Source: Apostichopus japonicus
Taxonomy: Eukaryota > Echinodermata > Holothuroidea > Aspidochirotida > Stichopodidae
Length of the DNA: 64,000 nt
Assembly: GCF_037975245.1 (NCBI RefSeq)
Contig: NC_092573.1
Coordinates: forward strand, 26,131,265 to 26,195,264
Reading direction: 5' to 3'
This document shows positions 46,659-59,800 of this stretch, one piece after another. Under the pieces are notes generated by a model. It was not told the origin of the DNA. It did no database searches and was given only the letters and a program-made list of their open reading frames with translations. Each line of letters opens with the position of its first letter. The first letter of the stretch is position 1. Position numbers and translations under genes: made by a program.

Positions 46659-47630
46659 GTATAAACGTTAATAGTTTAAATTGATCTCCATGGTTTTATT
46701 TCCTGTTTGCATATGCACGTTTTCAAAATTTAGTATTCAAGAGTTAAAAGTTAATAGATTATATATGGCATTCGTGCCTTCTTTGATATGTCACCATGGG
46801 CTATGGATATGTTATAATGTATAAGGCCTGCACACTGAACTAGCGCATGTCGAATATATATTTTATCGTAACATTCAAAGTAGTCTATTGATGTGTAATT
46901 CTGATAACAGGAAAAACTAAATTACATTGCTACATGCTCGATGCGTTCAATCAATATCGGGACTTATTATTAAATAGGGATAAGATATATGTGGCATAGG
47001 GAGCGGCAGGGTCATAGCCACGATAGGGGAGGGGGAGGGGAGCAGGGGGGCTTCCCTCCCAAGTTTGTTCAGACATTCTTCCAATTGGTTTACATTGTAT
47101 AACACACACTCACGCAAAGTCGCATACGCAGACAATATTTAAACTCTTAAAAAATGGTCAAAATGATTTTTGCATCTATAAAAAAAAATTGGAAGGGCTT
47201 CCCCTCCAGTTAGACTCCCCTCCATAGACCCTGCTCCAGGACGGACATAGCCAACACTACCCCCCCAAAAAAAATCCCCCCCCCCCTCAGAAATGGATCT
47301 CTGCATGGCTCATACAGGGAGTGGCATGGAAAGGGGGAGTAGCATGAACACGCTAATGTAGGCCATATTTGTCTATAAACCTATAAATTGGAGGGGAATG
47401 GTACTGCTATTCATACCCCGTTAGAAATGGTGATTAGATCGACTGTCTCCTTGTTCAATATTGTTCAAGTACAAACTTGTTATTAGTTACAACACGCTAA
47501 CAAAACTGATTGATCGTTTATCTATAGCACTTTCCCTATAATTTTAATGAATAATTCATTAACTTGGGTAAATAATTCTTAATTCGTGTAAGGTGTATAC
47601 TGATATCTTATATTTTGCTTAAATTCACAG

Positions 47631-47684
47631 AGCGAAGATCAGAGCTTTAAAGATGAATACAACAATTATGAAGATATGAATCAG
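47631..47684 (+). pseudogene. Nuclease-helicase paralogue, upstream exon b
   Basis: Acceptor TTCACAG ends at 47630 and donor CAG|GTTTGC follows 47684. 18 codons in phase 0: SEDQSFKDEYNNYEDMNQ. Confidence 0.5.
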
Positions 47685-48837
47685 GTTTGCACGATGGTTT
47701 ATAATACAATGATTACTTGTTCACTATATGATTGCTTACCTATACCGGTATCTAGTTTTATTTTGCAAGCTATGCAGAGTAAAAAACTTATTGAAATTAA
47801 ACCAGAACAATAAGTTAACCACGTAAATGGCGTACACCTAGTTTCAAAGGTGCGGAGATGAGGGCTGGGGATATATATTCTAAATTCCCCAGGCAGAATG
47901 ATTAAAGTAGGGGCATGAAATTTCATGGAAGATCCAGAGGCGAATGCAGAATGTTTATAAAGATGGGGTGTGGCCCTGGGCTGGTTGAAGCCGACTCCCT
48001 TGTAGTAGGTCTGGAGGACCTCCCTCCTCCTCCCCTCCCCACTCCCACTCCCCTCCCCCTCCCAAAGAGAACAGAATAAGTTAAATGCTGATACGTCTCA
48101 TGCATTAAAATAAATCTGTATAGCATACTTCAACTAAATCATACGCACACTTGGATGTTTGCGTCAGGTTTCCTGGGGGGGGGGTTGTATTCGTAGCAAT
48201 GATGTAATCATTTCCCGCTTGAATGTAACAGAAAGCCCCTACTGAACCATTCTCCGCAACTGCAGATGGTTGTAGCCATTGCCCTGTCCCCTCCGCTCTT
48301 CGCACACCATTTGAACCACGTACAGCCTATGTGGGAAACTTGATACGTCGGTCGAAGGTAGTAATAAAATGGCGAATAATAAATTGAGAGAGAGTGTGTA
48401 GGGGCGGAAGGGGGGTGCATGTATCACGTCACCCCTTTGCCTTCTCTGCTCCTTTGTGAATATATGTGTTCATATTAATATGATCAGACCCTTCTGTATT
48501 ATACTGTCCCATTATGTATTTACTGCCGTGAGTTAGACATAGCCCCCCCCCCCCCCACCCGTCGAGTCCATCATGTGAGAATATTCAAAGATTTATAGAA
48601 CATAAAATTTACTTTTTTTACTTGCCTTGCATAATGTAAGGAAACATCCGAACTACCCGAAGGAAAAGTATAATAGATGAAATAATTATTACACAACCAT
48701 TCTTGCGCTATATGGCTTTGGAGAAATTACGGTGCCACCAACCTTTCAACCCATCCCCTACGCCCCCCCCCCCCCCTCTTACAAAAAAAAAACAGCGTGG
48801 AATATTGTAAATGTCATCTCTTGTTTCGCTTTTGCAG

Positions 48838-50838
48838 GACTGTGCATTATATAGAATTCTATGGTTCCCAGAAAAAGACTTACCTTGCAGTGAAAAACTC
48901 TGGATAAAACAAGCCGAGGTTTCTGTCGGAGGGGGCGAGCAAACAAGTTTCAGAGAAGCAACGTCGGAATACATCGATGAACATTTCAAAGACGATGGCG
49001 TTTATCGAGTTCCTCCTTTCTGGTTTCACACTGATGCAATAAAGAGAAATTCACAGAAGTCGAAGAATGACTTGACGCTTTATTCCGACGAGGAACTCCG
49101 TGAACTAAAGACGCTATTAAAGCCTAAACAAATCGAGAACATACTAACGGTGAGAAATGCTGACCGAGCTGTGGAGAACGTCGTGAAAATTCTGCAAAAA
49201 TGGGCCGAATTCTCGTCAGAGAATATGTTTATATTTACAAATTATAAATACCAAGATTACTTGAACAATGTCAAGTCGAACGTTCTTGTCACAGATATTA
49301 AAGGAGATCATGACATCATGGCTATATCGCAAAAATATGGCGTCTTATTTTTTCAGGTTAAAAGTTGCGAACTGATTGACAATAATTAAGCACAAAGCTC
49401 AAACTGCGATGCCACAGGCGATGAAAGATAAATTTGTGTTTCTACAATCGAATAGAGATCTTCCTTACGTCACAGTGAAGTCACCGATATATGGCTTTGC
49501 TGCATTACCAAATCTACAAGAGAAAGACTTAAAACAATGTAACCTCTGTGTACATCATGCTGCTGTAATATTAACAGCTCCAGCATTGACAAATATCAAT
49601 CAATTTTCTTTTTGGTTGAAGAACGCTCTGTATACGGTTGGACGAAGAGATCATTCAGATGCTTTTTCGCACCAGCAATTCAGGGAGATTTGTGGTAGAT
49701 ATGTTGGCCTAGCATCCTCCGTTTCTGTGCCTACTGTAGCCTCGGCAATACATAAATCTGGAAAGAAACTAAGCTTAAGCTTTTTAACCCCTGTTCAGTT
49801 ACGTGTCCGCAATTCCAACAGTAAGTTAATGATCATCGCCGGTGACACGGGGACAGGGAAAAGTTGATTCTTGCCTCGAAAGCTCGACAAATTTGCCAAC
49901 AAAGTAACACCGACGAAGCAAAATGCAAGATTAATATTATTACTTGTACAGATATCAACGATTCCTTATTCTGTGCACCTAAAATGTCTTATAGATCCAG
50001 TCAGCAACTGGAAATGTTTTTAAGTAACCTAAAGATTAAGATCTCTCCATTCAGAGTTTTACATGAAAACGAACAGGGACAAAACTTCAAGGTCACCCCC
50101 GAGCTTCTGCTTGATACTATTCGTAAGTTGACAAAACCTCAAACCAGGGAGTTTCCATAACAACTCCCTGCTCAAACTAGCAGTGGCGGAGTTCAACATA
50201 TTTTCATGGACGAAGTGCCTTTCGAATTATTAAAATCGGCCAAGGAACTTTTAGAAGATGAAGTCGAAAACATTCCATATGAAAGTTTCGTTTGGATGAC
50301 AGTGTCGACTCACACATATCGAGTAGATTCTCGAAACTGCAAGGACCCACGTTGGATCAGAGATCATATGCCCTCAAATTTTCAATTCGAATATTTAGAC
50401 TTGGTCAAGCGAGTTCCGCGAAGTTTATTTAAGATTATTAAGGAAATTCAAGCAATCACGGGTAATGGCCACAGTCGGTTTTCCAAATGTGGTCACGTGA
50501 TTGATGGATTGAAACCGTTACTTTACCGTCTGCAGAATTGCTCTTGCTCTCTGCTGCAGCATCAAGACCCTGACTATATGAGATGCGCATGCGTAGAAGA
50601 GAGAATATATCAAACGTTTTCAAGGATTTTCCGAGATCTGGTGGGTGTGGATAATATGAGTGATATTACTATCGTGTTACATAACTTTGCCATCCATGGC
50701 AACTCGTTCAAAGACCTGAAACATCTTCTCGACAAAACATTTCATCGTCTTGGTATCGAGCTGATATGGTCTACTGTTCTGTATAAATCTCCCATGGAAA
50801 CGGACCATGAACTTTCCCCAGGTAACTTGACTACACAA
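48838..50838 (+). pseudogene. Broken paralogue of the NERD-like nuclease/helicase gene
   Basis: Acceptor CGCTTTTGCAG ends at 48837. The frame then follows the intact protein: GVYRVPPFWF, GDHDIMAI and FFQVKS (nuclease core kept). It stops at 49387-49389 with loss of sequence and a frame change, resumes from about 49385 (KDKFVFLQSNRDL), and reaches Walker A GDTGTGKS. A one-base loss immediately after this (TGA at 49865) shifts the frame again, with ILASKARQ following. A nonsense codon lies at 50158-50160 before Walker B HIFMDE (from 50197). A CxCx12CxC cluster is retained (about 50541-50594). Similarity ends at 50838 where a foldback element begins; the C-terminal helicase motifs are missing. 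Not able to make a full protein unless short introns hide the lesions, which I think unlikely. Confidence 0.85.
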
Positions 50839-51003
50839 ATAGACCGGCAGCCCAGGGCACTTTGATCAAACGAACGAGGTACCAATATCTGAGTATTGGA
50901 ACATTTGTGGAAAACCCAGTATATACAAAAGTGGATGTCTGCCGTGGTCGCTCTGCTGCATGTGGCCCCTGGGGCCGGTTAAAGGGGGCCCAAAAATGCA
51001 TCT

Positions 51004-52096
51004 GATCAAACGAACGAGGTACCACTCGAAACCAATGTCAACTTAATGCATGAATGCCACATAGTACTGAATGGCCCATGCCAGACAAATTTTCTGCTGC
51101 AAAGGGCCCGCCAGACGCCCAAGAAGGGCCCCTAAAAAAATGCATCTGATCAAACGAACGAGGTACCACTTGAAACCAATGTCAACTTAATGCATGAATG
51201 CCACAAAGTACTGAATGGCGTATGCCAGACAAATTTTCTGCTGCTAAGGGCCCGCCAGACGCCCCCAAATATGGCCCAAATGCCCATTAGCGTAGCATTG
51301 ACCCAGATTAAATATGCAAGGTACCACTCAAAACCGGTTCGGAATGTTCGGGTTGATCTTACAGACTATGGAAATCATCATGCCAGACAAATTTTCTGCT
51401 ACAAAGGGCCCGCCAGACGCCCCAAAAGGGCCCATAAAAATGCATTTGATCAAACGAACGAGGTACCACTTGAAACCAATGTCAACTTAATGCATGGATG
51501 CCACAAAGTACTGAATGGCCCATGCCAGACAAATTTTCTGCTGCCAAGGGCCCGCCAGACGCCCCCAAATATGGCCCAAATGCCCATTAGCGTAGCATTG
51601 ACCCAGATTAAATATGCAAGGTACCACTCAAAACCGGTTTGGAATGCTCGGGTTGATCTTACAGACTATGGAAATCCTCATGCCAGACAAATTTTCTGCT
51701 ACAAAGGGCCCGCCAGACGCCCCAAAAGGGCCCATAAAATGCATTTGATGAAACGAACGAGGTACCACTTGAAACCAATGTCAACTTAATGCATGGATGC
51801 CACAAAGTACTGAATGGCCCATGCCAGACAAATTTTCTGCTGCCAAGGGCCCGCCAGACGCCCCCAAATATGGCCCAAATGCCCATTAGCGTAGCATTGA
51901 CCCAGATTAAATATGCAAGGTACCACTCAAAACCGGTTTGGAATGCTCGGGTTGATCTTACAGACTATGGAAATCCTCATGCCAGACAAATTTTCTGCTA
52001 CAAAGGGCCCGCCAGACGCCCCAAAAGGGCCCATAAAATGCATTTGATGAAACGAACGAGGTACCACTTGAAACCAATGTCAACTTAATGCATGAA
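51004..52096 (+). repeat. About 300-bp tandem repeats in the left arm of the foldback element
   Basis: GATCAAACGAACGAGGTACC (or GATGAAACG) recurs at 51004, 51148, 51448, 51747 and 52046. Each 300-bp unit is a dimer of two diverged halves of about 150 bp that share ATTTTCTGCT and GGGCCCGCCAGACGCCC. The unit stays open in one frame, giving a repetitive pseudo-protein of 100-residue periodicity that I do not call a gene. Confidence 0.92.
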
Positions 52097-52546
52097 TGCC
52101 ACAAAGTACTGAATGGCCCATGCCAGAAAATTTTCTACTGCTAAGGGCCCGCCAGACGCCCCCAAATATGGCCCAAAATGCCCATTATCGTATCATTGAC
52201 CCAGATTAAATATGCAAGGTACCACTCAAAACCGGTTTGGAACCACACAAAAACAATATTAAATGCAAAGGTACTTTCCACAGAGTAAAGAACTGCCAAT
52301 GCAAGACAAATTTTCTTCTGCATAGGTCCCACCAGAAAGAAAGAATAGGTGGCCCAATGTGGCCCTATATATGGGTCTAAAGAATTGGATATTTGTGCCT
52401 TGTAACATGACATTTCAAGCTCATGGTTATATTGTTTCCAGCATAAATTGGAGTTACTGTACACAAGACCAGTGTTTTATCTTATTTAGCTATTCGCTGT
52501 TCTAAGCAAAATAAAGATAACACTTTCACCTAAGCCTCTAAATATT

Positions 52547-52834
52547 TTGGGATTTGCTGGCCTGGGCAAAAATTACAGTTCCCCACATTATAATTCTAAC
52601 ACTCCGAGGAAGAGTCTTGCCTGGCTTGGATCCACAGAACTACGGTTGGAAGAGCAAGAATGGGTGCTACACCCTGACTGGTTTGAGGGACCGGCTCTCC
52701 CAGATCATCTATTCCAAGAGGGGGAACTGAGCGAAGATTTTCAAAGTAGCCGACCAGACGTGGCTTCCGAGTTTGATGCCGATGATTCAAGTACTGAACC
52801 ATCTTGGAGTGATGACTCCGACAATGAAACATAG
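52547..52834 (+). CDS. Unrecognised 95-residue acidic frame in the foldback loop
   Basis: The frame begins with MGFAGLGKNY and ends with a Ser/Asp/Glu-rich tail (SWSDDSDNET). A possible 3' splice site lies near 52576 (AAATTACAG), so the true coding part could be a last exon starting SSPHYNS. No domain recognised. Its position between the arms suggests a protein encoded by, or captured in, the element. It may also be chance. Confidence 0.3.
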   Translation: MGFAGLGKNYSSPHYNSNTPRKSLAWLGSTELRLEEQEWVLHPDWFEGPALPDHLFQEGELSEDFQSSRPDVASEFDADDSSTEPSWSDDSDNET

Positions 52835-54104
52835 ATTTGAGCTTCCAATGTCTTTTTAGAATCAAGTTCATGGGAATACTTAATTTTCATAAACTTACTA
52901 ATTATTCTTTTGAGATCTGTCTGAATGGCAAATGCAGTGTCTTTTTACATCACACACTCCAGTGTTTAATCACTGTCAAGAGACATGAATTCTCAGTTCT
53001 TATACTTCGAACCTAACATGTGTCATGTTCAGAGTAATCACATCTTTTGTTACTATCTTTGCCAATTATGATTTTAGTACATTTTAAACTAGCAAGATGA
53101 CTTTCTTGAAAGGTAAAAGATTCCTTCATAGATGAAAACAAAAACCCTCATCTAGCATTCATATTTCTGAAAAATGGATGCCACATCTATTTGTTGGACT
53201 TGTTACAAGCTATTCGAATTGAATTAGTGTAATGATGGAAGTTCTAAAAGACCAAGATGGAGTAATATAGGCCAATTACTCATTTTATATTTTGTATCAA
53301 GGAATGGAGTCATACGTGGTGATATCAGTATTTGTTTGTTCAATCTTAGCATTTTAAGTCCTTTAAAGAGTGTACCTAGCATAAAGGTACATATACATTT
53401 ATATGCTTCAATTATGTATCTTTCAAAAACCATATTGGACAGTTTCAACCCAAACCTTTATCGTTAAGTACACGTTATAAAGCATTTTCACCATTGTTTG
53501 ATAATTGTTTCTTTGTCTGAGCTTAAGAAACAAAACAATCTCTTTTGTTCGACTACATGTATGTCTTAAGATGACACTTAAGCGTTCTTTCTCAAGATTT
53601 TAAACTTTGTAGATTTACAATGCTAACGTAAACACAGTGTTTCAAGATACAAAATGATTTTGGGTTTCTTATTTACAATACATAAACTGATTTTAATCTG
53701 CTCCAGTGTTTCCAGCGAAACAAAGTAACTACCAAGTTAAACACTGCTCACGATACAAAGTACTGACTGGATAAAAGAAAAAAGAATGGATAAAAGGAAA
53801 AAGAATGGATTTGAGAATGCATTATAACTGTCAGGATCTCCCTCAAAGACTGAGTTCGCGTCATTTTTGTTTTGCTCAATGAAATGTTCAGTAATTGATA
53901 CACCTACTAGTATACTAATCTCATTATTCCATTGGCCTATGTAGCGGGAAGGAATTTGAATAATTCAGGATGTTCTTGATTGTTATAGATTGGTTTCTTG
54001 TGGTATCTTAACTATTTAAACTGTATAATTTTTTTTACATGTGGTGGGCACTTTGCAGAAGAAAATTTGTATTGTATTGGCATTTCTTTACTCTGTGGAA
54101 TGCT
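52835..54104. other. Loop of the foldback element, non-coding
   Basis: AT-rich, no gene seen. Weak similarity to the arm repeats begins near 54050. Confidence 0.5.
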
Positions 54105-55208
54105 ACAAATGTCATGTCACAAGGCACATATAGTATGCATCGATATACAATTCATTAGGCCCATATAGGGCCGCATTGGGCCACCTATACTTTCCATCAA
54201 GTGGGACCTATGCAGAAGAAAATTTGTCTTGCATTGGCAGTTCTTTACTCTGTGGAAAGTACCTTTGCATTTAATATTGGTTTTGTGTGGTACCAACTAT
54301 GATTGATCATGGCCCATTTGGGGGCCCTCTTTTAGTGTGTCTGTTAGCCCGTTTGTAGCAGAAAATTTGTCTGGCATGATGATTTCCATAGTCTGTAAGA
54401 TCAACCCGAACATTCCAAACCGATTTTGAGTGGTACCTTGCATATTTAATCTGGGTCAATGCTACGCTAACGGGCATTTGGGGCCGTCTGGCGGGCCCTT
54501 AGCAGCAGAAAATTTGTCTGGCATGGGCCATTCAGTACTTTTTGGCATTCATGCATTAAGTTGACATTGGTTTCAAGTGGTACCTCGTTCGTTTGATCAA
54601 ATGCATTTTTAGGGGCCCTATTGGGGCGTCTGGCGGGCCCTTTGTAGCAGAAAATTTGTCTGGCATGATGATTTCCATAGTCTGTAAGATCAACCCGAAC
54701 ATTCCGAACCGGTTTTGAGTGATACCTTGCATATTTAATCTGGGTCAATGCTACGCTAATGGGCATTTGGGCCATATTTGGGGGCGTCTGGCGGGCCCTT
54801 AGCAGCAGAAAATTTGTCTGGCATACGCCATTCAGTACTTTGTGGCATTCATGCATTAAGTTGAAATTGGTTTCAAGTGGTACCTCGTTCGTTTGATCAG
54901 ATGCATTTTTTTAGGGGCCCTTCTTGGGCGTCTGGCGGGCCCTTTGCAGCAGAAAATTTGTCTGGCATGGGCCATTCAGTACTATGTGGCATTCATGCAT
55001 TAAGTTGACATTGGTTTCGAGTGGTACCTCGTTCGTTTGATCAGATGCATTTTTGGGCCCCCTTTAACCGGCCCCAGGGGCCACATGCAGCAGAGCGACC
55101 ACGGCAGACATCCACTTTTGTATATACTGGGTTTTTCCACAAATGTTCCAATACTCAGATATTGGTACCTCGTTCGTTTGATCAAAGTGCACTGGGCTGC
55201 CGGTCTAT
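54105..55208 (-). repeat. Right inverted arm of the foldback element
   Basis: Reverse complement of the left arm, including the GTACCTCGTTCGTTTGATC boxes at 54580, 54880, 55025 and 55166 and the unique outer segment with ATACTCAGATATTGG. Confidence 0.9.
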
Positions 55209-55349
55209 ATGAGTACTGTACTATAAATTAGGCGACTAGTCTGCTACCTTTGTAAGTTAGAGAAGACCTAGCACCTAGGCCTAGTTGCTTGTTATCAGTC
55301 ATAAGAGCTGAGTAAACTGTAGGTTGATAATTGTTATTGATCTTATCAA

Positions 55350-55572
55350 ATATGGATAGCTCAGTGGATAATGCCTTTCAATCATAAGTTTGAGTCACTT
55401 CAAGATTAATGTATGTCGTCCAGTTACAGAGTTGTTGTCAATTGACAATCCATAATCATGGACGTTAAATATGAATCTAAGACTAGACTTAGGTCAGCTT
55501 GCGGCTTTGATAAGCCAATGATGGCTTCGCGAGTTCCTGCTTGCAGGAGGATCTAAAATACATACATACTGT
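55350..55572 (+). mobile_element. tRNA-derived SINE candidate
   Basis: The head resembles a tRNA: A-box-like TAGCTCAGTGG (55357-55367) and B-box-like GTTTGAGTCAC (55388-55398), 20 bases apart, as in pol III promoters. A body of about 170 bases ends in an AAAATACATACATAC tail. Target duplication not found. Confidence 0.55.
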
Positions 55573-56758
55573 ACTGTACAACAGTTATGGTCTTACTCTT
55601 ACTCACTGATGATACCATTAAACTTAAAGGGAGATGGGGGGGGGGGTGATATATTTATGAAACGACTTAAAGTCTGCTGTATAGACCCCAACTCTAGCAG
55701 GCTATCATGGAAAAGTTTATTGGGATTATAGACCTGTCTTGGTCGTAAAATGACCTTTTTTTACCAATTACAGTAGTCTGCAACGCCTGCCACATATTTT
55801 ACTTGAAGTTGTATCTCTCGGTCTGTAGTATGATGGTCTTTGTGTGAACGCTGTATGATTAACTACACTGTAGACATGATTATATTTCCACAGTCTTTAC
55901 ATAAAGAGCCTTAGAATGGTGTTAAGAAGCTATTCAGGCTAGTTGTGGAGCCTGAGGTCAATTTAAGACTGGGCAGGTCGATTATGTAATCACAAAGCCT
56001 TCCTAGCTATAGCATGCTATTATTGGAGCCAATCAAGAAGATCTTTAAGACTCTCAATCAGGCCCTTATCCACTACAAATTACAGTTACACTAACATACA
56101 GGTAGCCTAATAATAATAATAATAATGACAGTTACGCTAGGACTATATATAGCACTTCATAGTCATCAAAATTAATACCTTAAGTTTTCAGATAGCATAT
56201 GATTATTGGTATTGTCTCCCTCCCCCTCCCATGTAGGCCTAAGCATCCAGGGTTAGTACCTACACTATGGCTCAAGGGAGGGTAGCATTTTAATGATCTC
56301 TGAGTGGATCCGTAGTCATAGCTTTCAAGGATAATAGTGAAAATGTTGAAATATAGAACACCACATCCAGAAAAAAGTTTTGTTCCAGGTAAAAGTACAA
56401 TGGTGACCAAAACATTTGGAGGTTACTTGAATGGACTTTTAACTTCAAGGAGGACTTCCTTTGAACTTAACTCTGAAATCATGAAATGTGTTGCAATATA
56501 TATGGTTCCAAGAGAATTTTTACATAATTTATGATTATTACTAAATATGTTTATTAATGAATACTATAAGGCTACTGAACTACTGTAAGGTACCTAGTAC
56601 CTATATGGTTCCAAGAGAATTTTTACATAATTTATGATTATTACTAAATATTTTTATTAACGACTACTATAAGGCTACTGAACTAAGGTACCTAGTACCT
56701 AACAGACTACATCCGTATATCAAATCTCACATGCTTTAATTTGTTTTTGCACATCCAG
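55573..56758. other. NUP188 upstream/first-intron region
   Basis: The exon with the NUP188 start codon should lie here or further upstream but was not identified. Contains an AAT microsatellite (about 56107-56126) and a 103-bp tandem duplication. Confidence 0.4.
56501..56702 (+). repeat. 103-bp tandem duplication
   Basis: TATGGTTCCAAGAGAATTTT starts at 56501 and again at 56604; the units differ at a handful of bases. Confidence 0.88.
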
Positions 56759-56813
56759 GTCCAGTCAAGAACTATTGTTCATTATAAGTGGTCACTCATC
56801 CATTAAATCAAAG
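56759..56813 (+). CDS. NUP188: NUP188 exon (SSQELLF...)
   Basis: Acceptor TTTTTGCACATCCAG, donor AAG|GTTTGT. Enters with one base of a split codon and leaves at phase 0. Confidence 0.82.
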
Positions 56814-59800
56814 GTTTGTTGCTTAAAGTTTGTCATTAAAATAGTGTTCCCCCTTTCATTGCCATTTCTTCCAGTTATAACCATAAATAAGTATAAAGCC
56901 ATGGTTTACAAGAACTTTACATGTAGAGAATCATTAAAGCTTAATACTAAAAGCTATGTTCTGCAACTTAAGGAAGCAAAATTATTCAAGTTTTATTTTT
57001 TCGAATGATAGTTCTAACAATTAATAATACCTTCAGCCACATTCTGTAATTGCAAAGTAGGCTAGCCTTGTGCCTCTTCGATAAAGGTGTAGTGCTGTAT
57101 GACAAGTCACTTCTTTTCAAACAAACACTCTCTTCTCAAAACTTAAAAACAGCTCTTTCATGATGATAATGCCCTCTAAGAAAATCAGAGAAGCAATTTC
57201 TGTTTAAGTATATTTGTTAGCTCAGGGACATACTGTAATTGTGCTGATTTGAAATTGTCCATCTGGATCATTTAATTTGTCAAGTAGCTGTTAAACTTCA
57301 ATCAAGGATTGTTTCTCTTTGAAACAATGCAAAGTACGTTGTAGTATAGTATAGTAGTTTTGAAAACCAAATCTGGTTCTTTCCAATAGTTGAAAGGCAT
57401 ACAAATTTACATTCATAGATTAATTTAGGAATTTACCTGAATTCTTGAGCAATATTCACGAATCCTGACTGTAATAATTAATTGAGATTATTGATAAGTT
57501 GCCTACAATTAAACAAATAGTATATACTATTGATTTTTTCTTCTTCATTATTTGTCATTTAACTTAATTTTAATTAAATAAATAATAAACTTAACCTTGT
57601 GGCACAATTGTGGAAATCTGTTTCAATACCTTAATGTAAAAATAAATTTTAAACATTTGTTCATACTTCCTTGCAGGAGCTGATTAAAGATGAACTCAAT
57701 GATAATAAAACTAGACTTTTAGATGGAATTACAATCTTCAAACCCCACAGGTAAGTTTCCATTCCAGCTGTTTCTCCATTTACTATTATTTTTAATTTTT
57801 ATTTAAACTTTATTTTAAGAGGGAAGCTTGTTTAGCTCTAGCTAATCTTCCACGAAGCCCTCTAATAAGACATATAATTATATAAAATGTATGAAAATTT
57901 AAGAAGACTTACAATGATGACAGGGACAGCTATGGTTATGGAAGGAATGGGTTGAAACATCCTTCGTTTTTAACATGAAATATGATCAATTTACTTAATA
58001 CAATGACGACACAGGCAGCTGGGGATGTGGTGTGAAATACGGCAACATCCTTCATGTTATTAAAAATGAAGGTGGTCAGACTCATTAATTAGCACTCAAA
58101 AGTCGTACATACTGTACCTCAGAAGAGTTCATGGTCATGGTGTGCAATAAGCTGGGGTATATGAAGGCTTGACAATTGTGGATCCATAGCCTTGTTGAGG
58201 ATTTAGGTTTTGTCTAAGTTTATGTTCACAGATATTCTAACCATGAAAGTAAATGTAAAAGTCATGAGAGAAAGTTGGTTAAAATTGGCTCTCAATGTGG
58301 TAATTTGAGTAATTATCATCTCACTGAATGTTAATACGTATTGCAGATTCACATTCTTGACTGCTTAAAGGTCAATACAATAGATACCTCTGTAATTTTG
58401 GAATTGTAACTAAAAAGATGCAACGGAATTTATCCTAACCACCATCTGACTCCATAAATAAGAGAAGATTATTTTGCACTATATTGTCATGGTCTATTGA
58501 GCCTAGTACTAAAAAGAGTATTAACGACAATAGTTCTCTTTGAAACACTATAAATTGTGCTACACATTCTTATTGCGTACTCTGAAGCATCGCAATATGC
58601 AATTAATTTTGTATATCAGCTACAACAGTGTTTATAATGTTAAATATTTCTTAGCAATTATTTTAGCAAACGACTACATTGCTAAATGTACTCTTTAGTC
58701 TTTCACCAAGCATTCAATGATGTTTTCTACAGAACGTAATAATCTTTCGGAATCTAATGATGCAGAAAGTAAATAGTTTACATAAAATAAAACCCTAATC
58801 ATATTAACCATATCAATTTGCCTCTTTAGTTCCGGATCAGAAACAAAGTTGAAAGCTGACAAGAGTGTCGATCACCTCGAACAGAGATTTCTGCTTCTGC
58901 TTAGCAAGTTTCTGGTATGTAAATTGGAAACCGAAATGTTTTGTTAGGTATCTTTCAAAAGGGCTTTGATTCTTCCATATGATTGTCTGTCATATGCACG
59001 TTTTAATATTGCATTGAGTATTATGGTACTGTATACACAACACAAGTTGTTTTTCTGTAGTCATTTAATACTACTGTAACTCTCGTTATTGCTAGGAATT
59101 TACATTTTCACTTTTGTTTTAATACTAAAAGAGTGCAATACAACTTTAACCTGGTGAAGAGGGAGCTGCTACATATTTCTTTGATTTCATTGTCCTTCCC
59201 GGAAACAACTTTTGTTAAAGTGTTGACAAAATAAATATTATAGGTTGCTTATTAGTCTGAGTTTCATTTTTTTTTTTGTAAAAAGGGAGTTGTAACATAT
59301 TCATCTTCAGAGCAAAGACTTTAATACTTACCAATTGTACTTAAGATTCCTAAAGAAGTTTGTTCTAGCCAAAAATTTCTGTGTCAATTTTAACAACATT
59401 TTGGCCCAACAACCTACTGTATGGTAAAGACTAATATCTTGAAAAGCCCAAGCGAAATCTTCCTTCGTAAACTGTAGATTACTTTGTTTTATTATTATTG
59501 TATGTAACAACTTTGTGAGAGGTTTTATTTATGCTTTTTATTACTTTGGCAGGATTTAGATGCCTTGCAGTGCCAAGAACTCTTTGGATGTTATCTTCAA
59601 CATGCTTTCAGAGGAACTGGCCAGCAGTTACAGGTTTGTTTTAAAAAAGCATGTTTTTAGTTTTAATGAAGCTTGCTACATTTTCAATTGAATATTTGTA
59701 GCCATGCGAATACTTAACTACACAATATATGGTACTACTGCTATACTGATCCTTAATGAAATAAATGTTGGATGAGGCAGATGACTCTGCTGAGTGATAT

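Larger units (their letters stand above)
50839..55208. mobile_element. Large foldback element, about 4.4 kb
   Basis: Termini share ATAGACCGGCAGCCCAG (right end inverted). Long inverted arms, 50839 to about 52415 and about 54105 to 55208, carry tandem repeats and enclose a loop with one 95-codon frame. The left arm has roughly two more repeat units than the right. It truncates the nuclease-helicase paralogue. No clear target duplication. Confidence 0.85.

Noticed and set aside
51190-52088. Repetitive 199- and 99-residue frames as a protein-coding gene
   Set aside because: They are translations of the 300-bp tandem units in a foldback arm, broken at unit borders, and the reverse-oriented arm gives similar spurious frames.
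56343-56388. ATG exon for NUP188 (ATG at 56343, donor CAG|GTAAAA)
   Set aside because: It would leave phase 1, but the next exon at 56759 needs phase 2; the translated residues also do not resemble the NUP188 N-terminus.
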